The notes under the pieces: generated by a model
What the model saw: only the letters and a program-made list of their open reading frames with translations
The model's database searches: none
What the model was told of the DNA's origin: nothing
In this document: one piece after another, positions 35,506 to 36,034 of the stretch
Numbering within the stretch: position 1 is the stretch's first letter
Layout: the number at the start of each line of letters is the position of its first letter
Made by a program: the position numbers and the translations under genes
DNA from: Prochlorococcus sp. AG-355-J04
GTDB lineage: Bacteria; Cyanobacteriota; Cyanobacteriia; PCC-6307; Cyanobiaceae
Assembly (NCBI GenBank): GCA_003280885.1
Contig: QCDN01000009.1
Span: forward strand, 1-36,034
Direction of reading: 5' to 3'
DNA: 36,034 nt

Positions 35506-36034
35506 ATGGTAATAGATCATCCAATTTTTTTGGAAAGCATCAGATTCATAAGATCTCATTTATTAGCCAATGATCTAAATTATTTGGAAAAAAAAGTCTT
35601 AGAGAGATTAGTCCATACTTCAGGAGATTTTTCTGTTCAAAAACTTGTAAATTTTAGTGAAGGTGCTTGCGAAAAAGGGCTTCAGGCTCTTAAAAATGGC
35701 GCTCCGATTTTAACTGATACTGATATGGCAGCAGCAGCAATAAAATCTATGGCAGAAAATACCACTAGGAATAAAGTATTCACCGCAAGAATGTGGTTTG
35801 AAAAAAATAATCATACAAACTTAACTAAAACCGCATATGGCTTAAGTGAAGGTTGGAAGGAGTTATCCGCTATGAATTCTGGAGGCAATTCACCTATTGT
35901 AGTTATTGGCAGTTCGCCTACAGCATTAATTCATTTAATTGATATTTTAGAGAATGCAAAAGATTTACCTAGTTTAATTATCGGAATGCCTGTTGGATTT
36001 ATTGGAGTAGAGAAAAGCAAAAACAAACTTATTT
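35506..36034 (+). CDS. cobH: Precorrin-8X methylmutase, 5' part (cut by window edge)
   Basis: Moves the C-11 methyl group to C-12 to give hydrogenobyrinate (or the cobalt equivalent, CbiC) in cobalamin synthesis. The frame is open from the ATG at 35506 to the end of the window, 176 residues, so the last part is missing. Visible family features are the catalytic His37 in VHTSGDFSV, the LTDTDMAAAAI block and the conserved GMPVGFIG near the end. The full protein is usually about 210 residues. The gene is divergent from holA across 58 bases. Marine Prochlorococcus make a pseudocobalamin, so cob genes are expected here. Confidence 0.92.
   Translation, partial: MVIDHPIFLESIRFIRSHLLANDLNYLEKKVLERLVHTSGDFSVQKLVNFSEGACEKGLQALKNGAPILTDTDMAAAAIKSMAENTTRNKVFTARMWFEKNNHTNLTKTAYGLSEGWKELSAMNSGGNSPIVVIGSSPTALIHLIDILENAKDLPSLIIGMPVGFIGVEKSKNKLI

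Overview
The window looks like a piece of the genome of a marine picocyanobacterium, most likely a high-light Prochlorococcus. This rests on three things: the low GC content with AT-rich codon use, the very tight gene packing (no gene-free stretch over 300 bases; the longest is about 166), and the gene set. That set includes sulfolipid genes sqdB/sqdX, a DUF98-type chorismate lyase, a plastid-type Ycf23 protein, a four-ACT aspartate kinase and a cobalamin gene cobH. The assignment comes from recognising proteins and gene order, not from a database search. I saw no tRNA, rRNA, insertion sequence, prophage, CRISPR array or intein.

Layout. (1) 1-5871: the 3' end of an unrecognised acidic/basic protein converges on a minus-strand run desC > rplI > dnaB > mnmG > chorismate lyase (lipid desaturation, translation, replication, tRNA modification, plastoquinone head group). 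(2) 5947-11681: a plus-strand run with an XRE-like unknown protein, a methionine gamma-lyase-family PLP enzyme, gcvH and gcvP (glycine cleavage), and a small unknown protein. (3) 11688-16182: minus strand, sqdB > sqdX (sulfolipid synthesis), and rpmI > rplT > TPR membrane protein > thiG. (4) 16274-19141: plus strand, a SpoIID/SPOR cell-wall protein followed by a family 2 glycosyltransferase. (5) 19143-24581: minus strand, tig > clpP > clpX > dnaX, the protein folding/proteolysis cluster followed by the clamp loader. (6) 24704-28700: plus strand, asd > dapA (lysine/diaminopimelate pathway), then ribonuclease J. (7) 28697-36034: tilS (minus), ycf23 and uvrB (plus), lysC and holA (minus), and the 5' part of cobH (plus, cut by the window edge).

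Together the genes are core metabolism and information processing. Two clusters have clear joint logic. asd, dapA and lysC, all within 10 kb, cover the first part of the aspartate-to-lysine pathway. tig-clpP-clpX is the classic quality-control cluster. dnaX and holA both encode clamp-loader subunits.

I did not find a clearly new biological system. The observations most worth a check are: a possible frameshift or slippage site in dnaX that would make a short gamma-like product; a palindrome with overlapping opposed -10 elements between desC and the XRE-like gene; other operator-like inverted repeats in divergent promoters; an unusual start for the chorismate lyase gene; and the Lys/Thr repeat tail of trigger factor.
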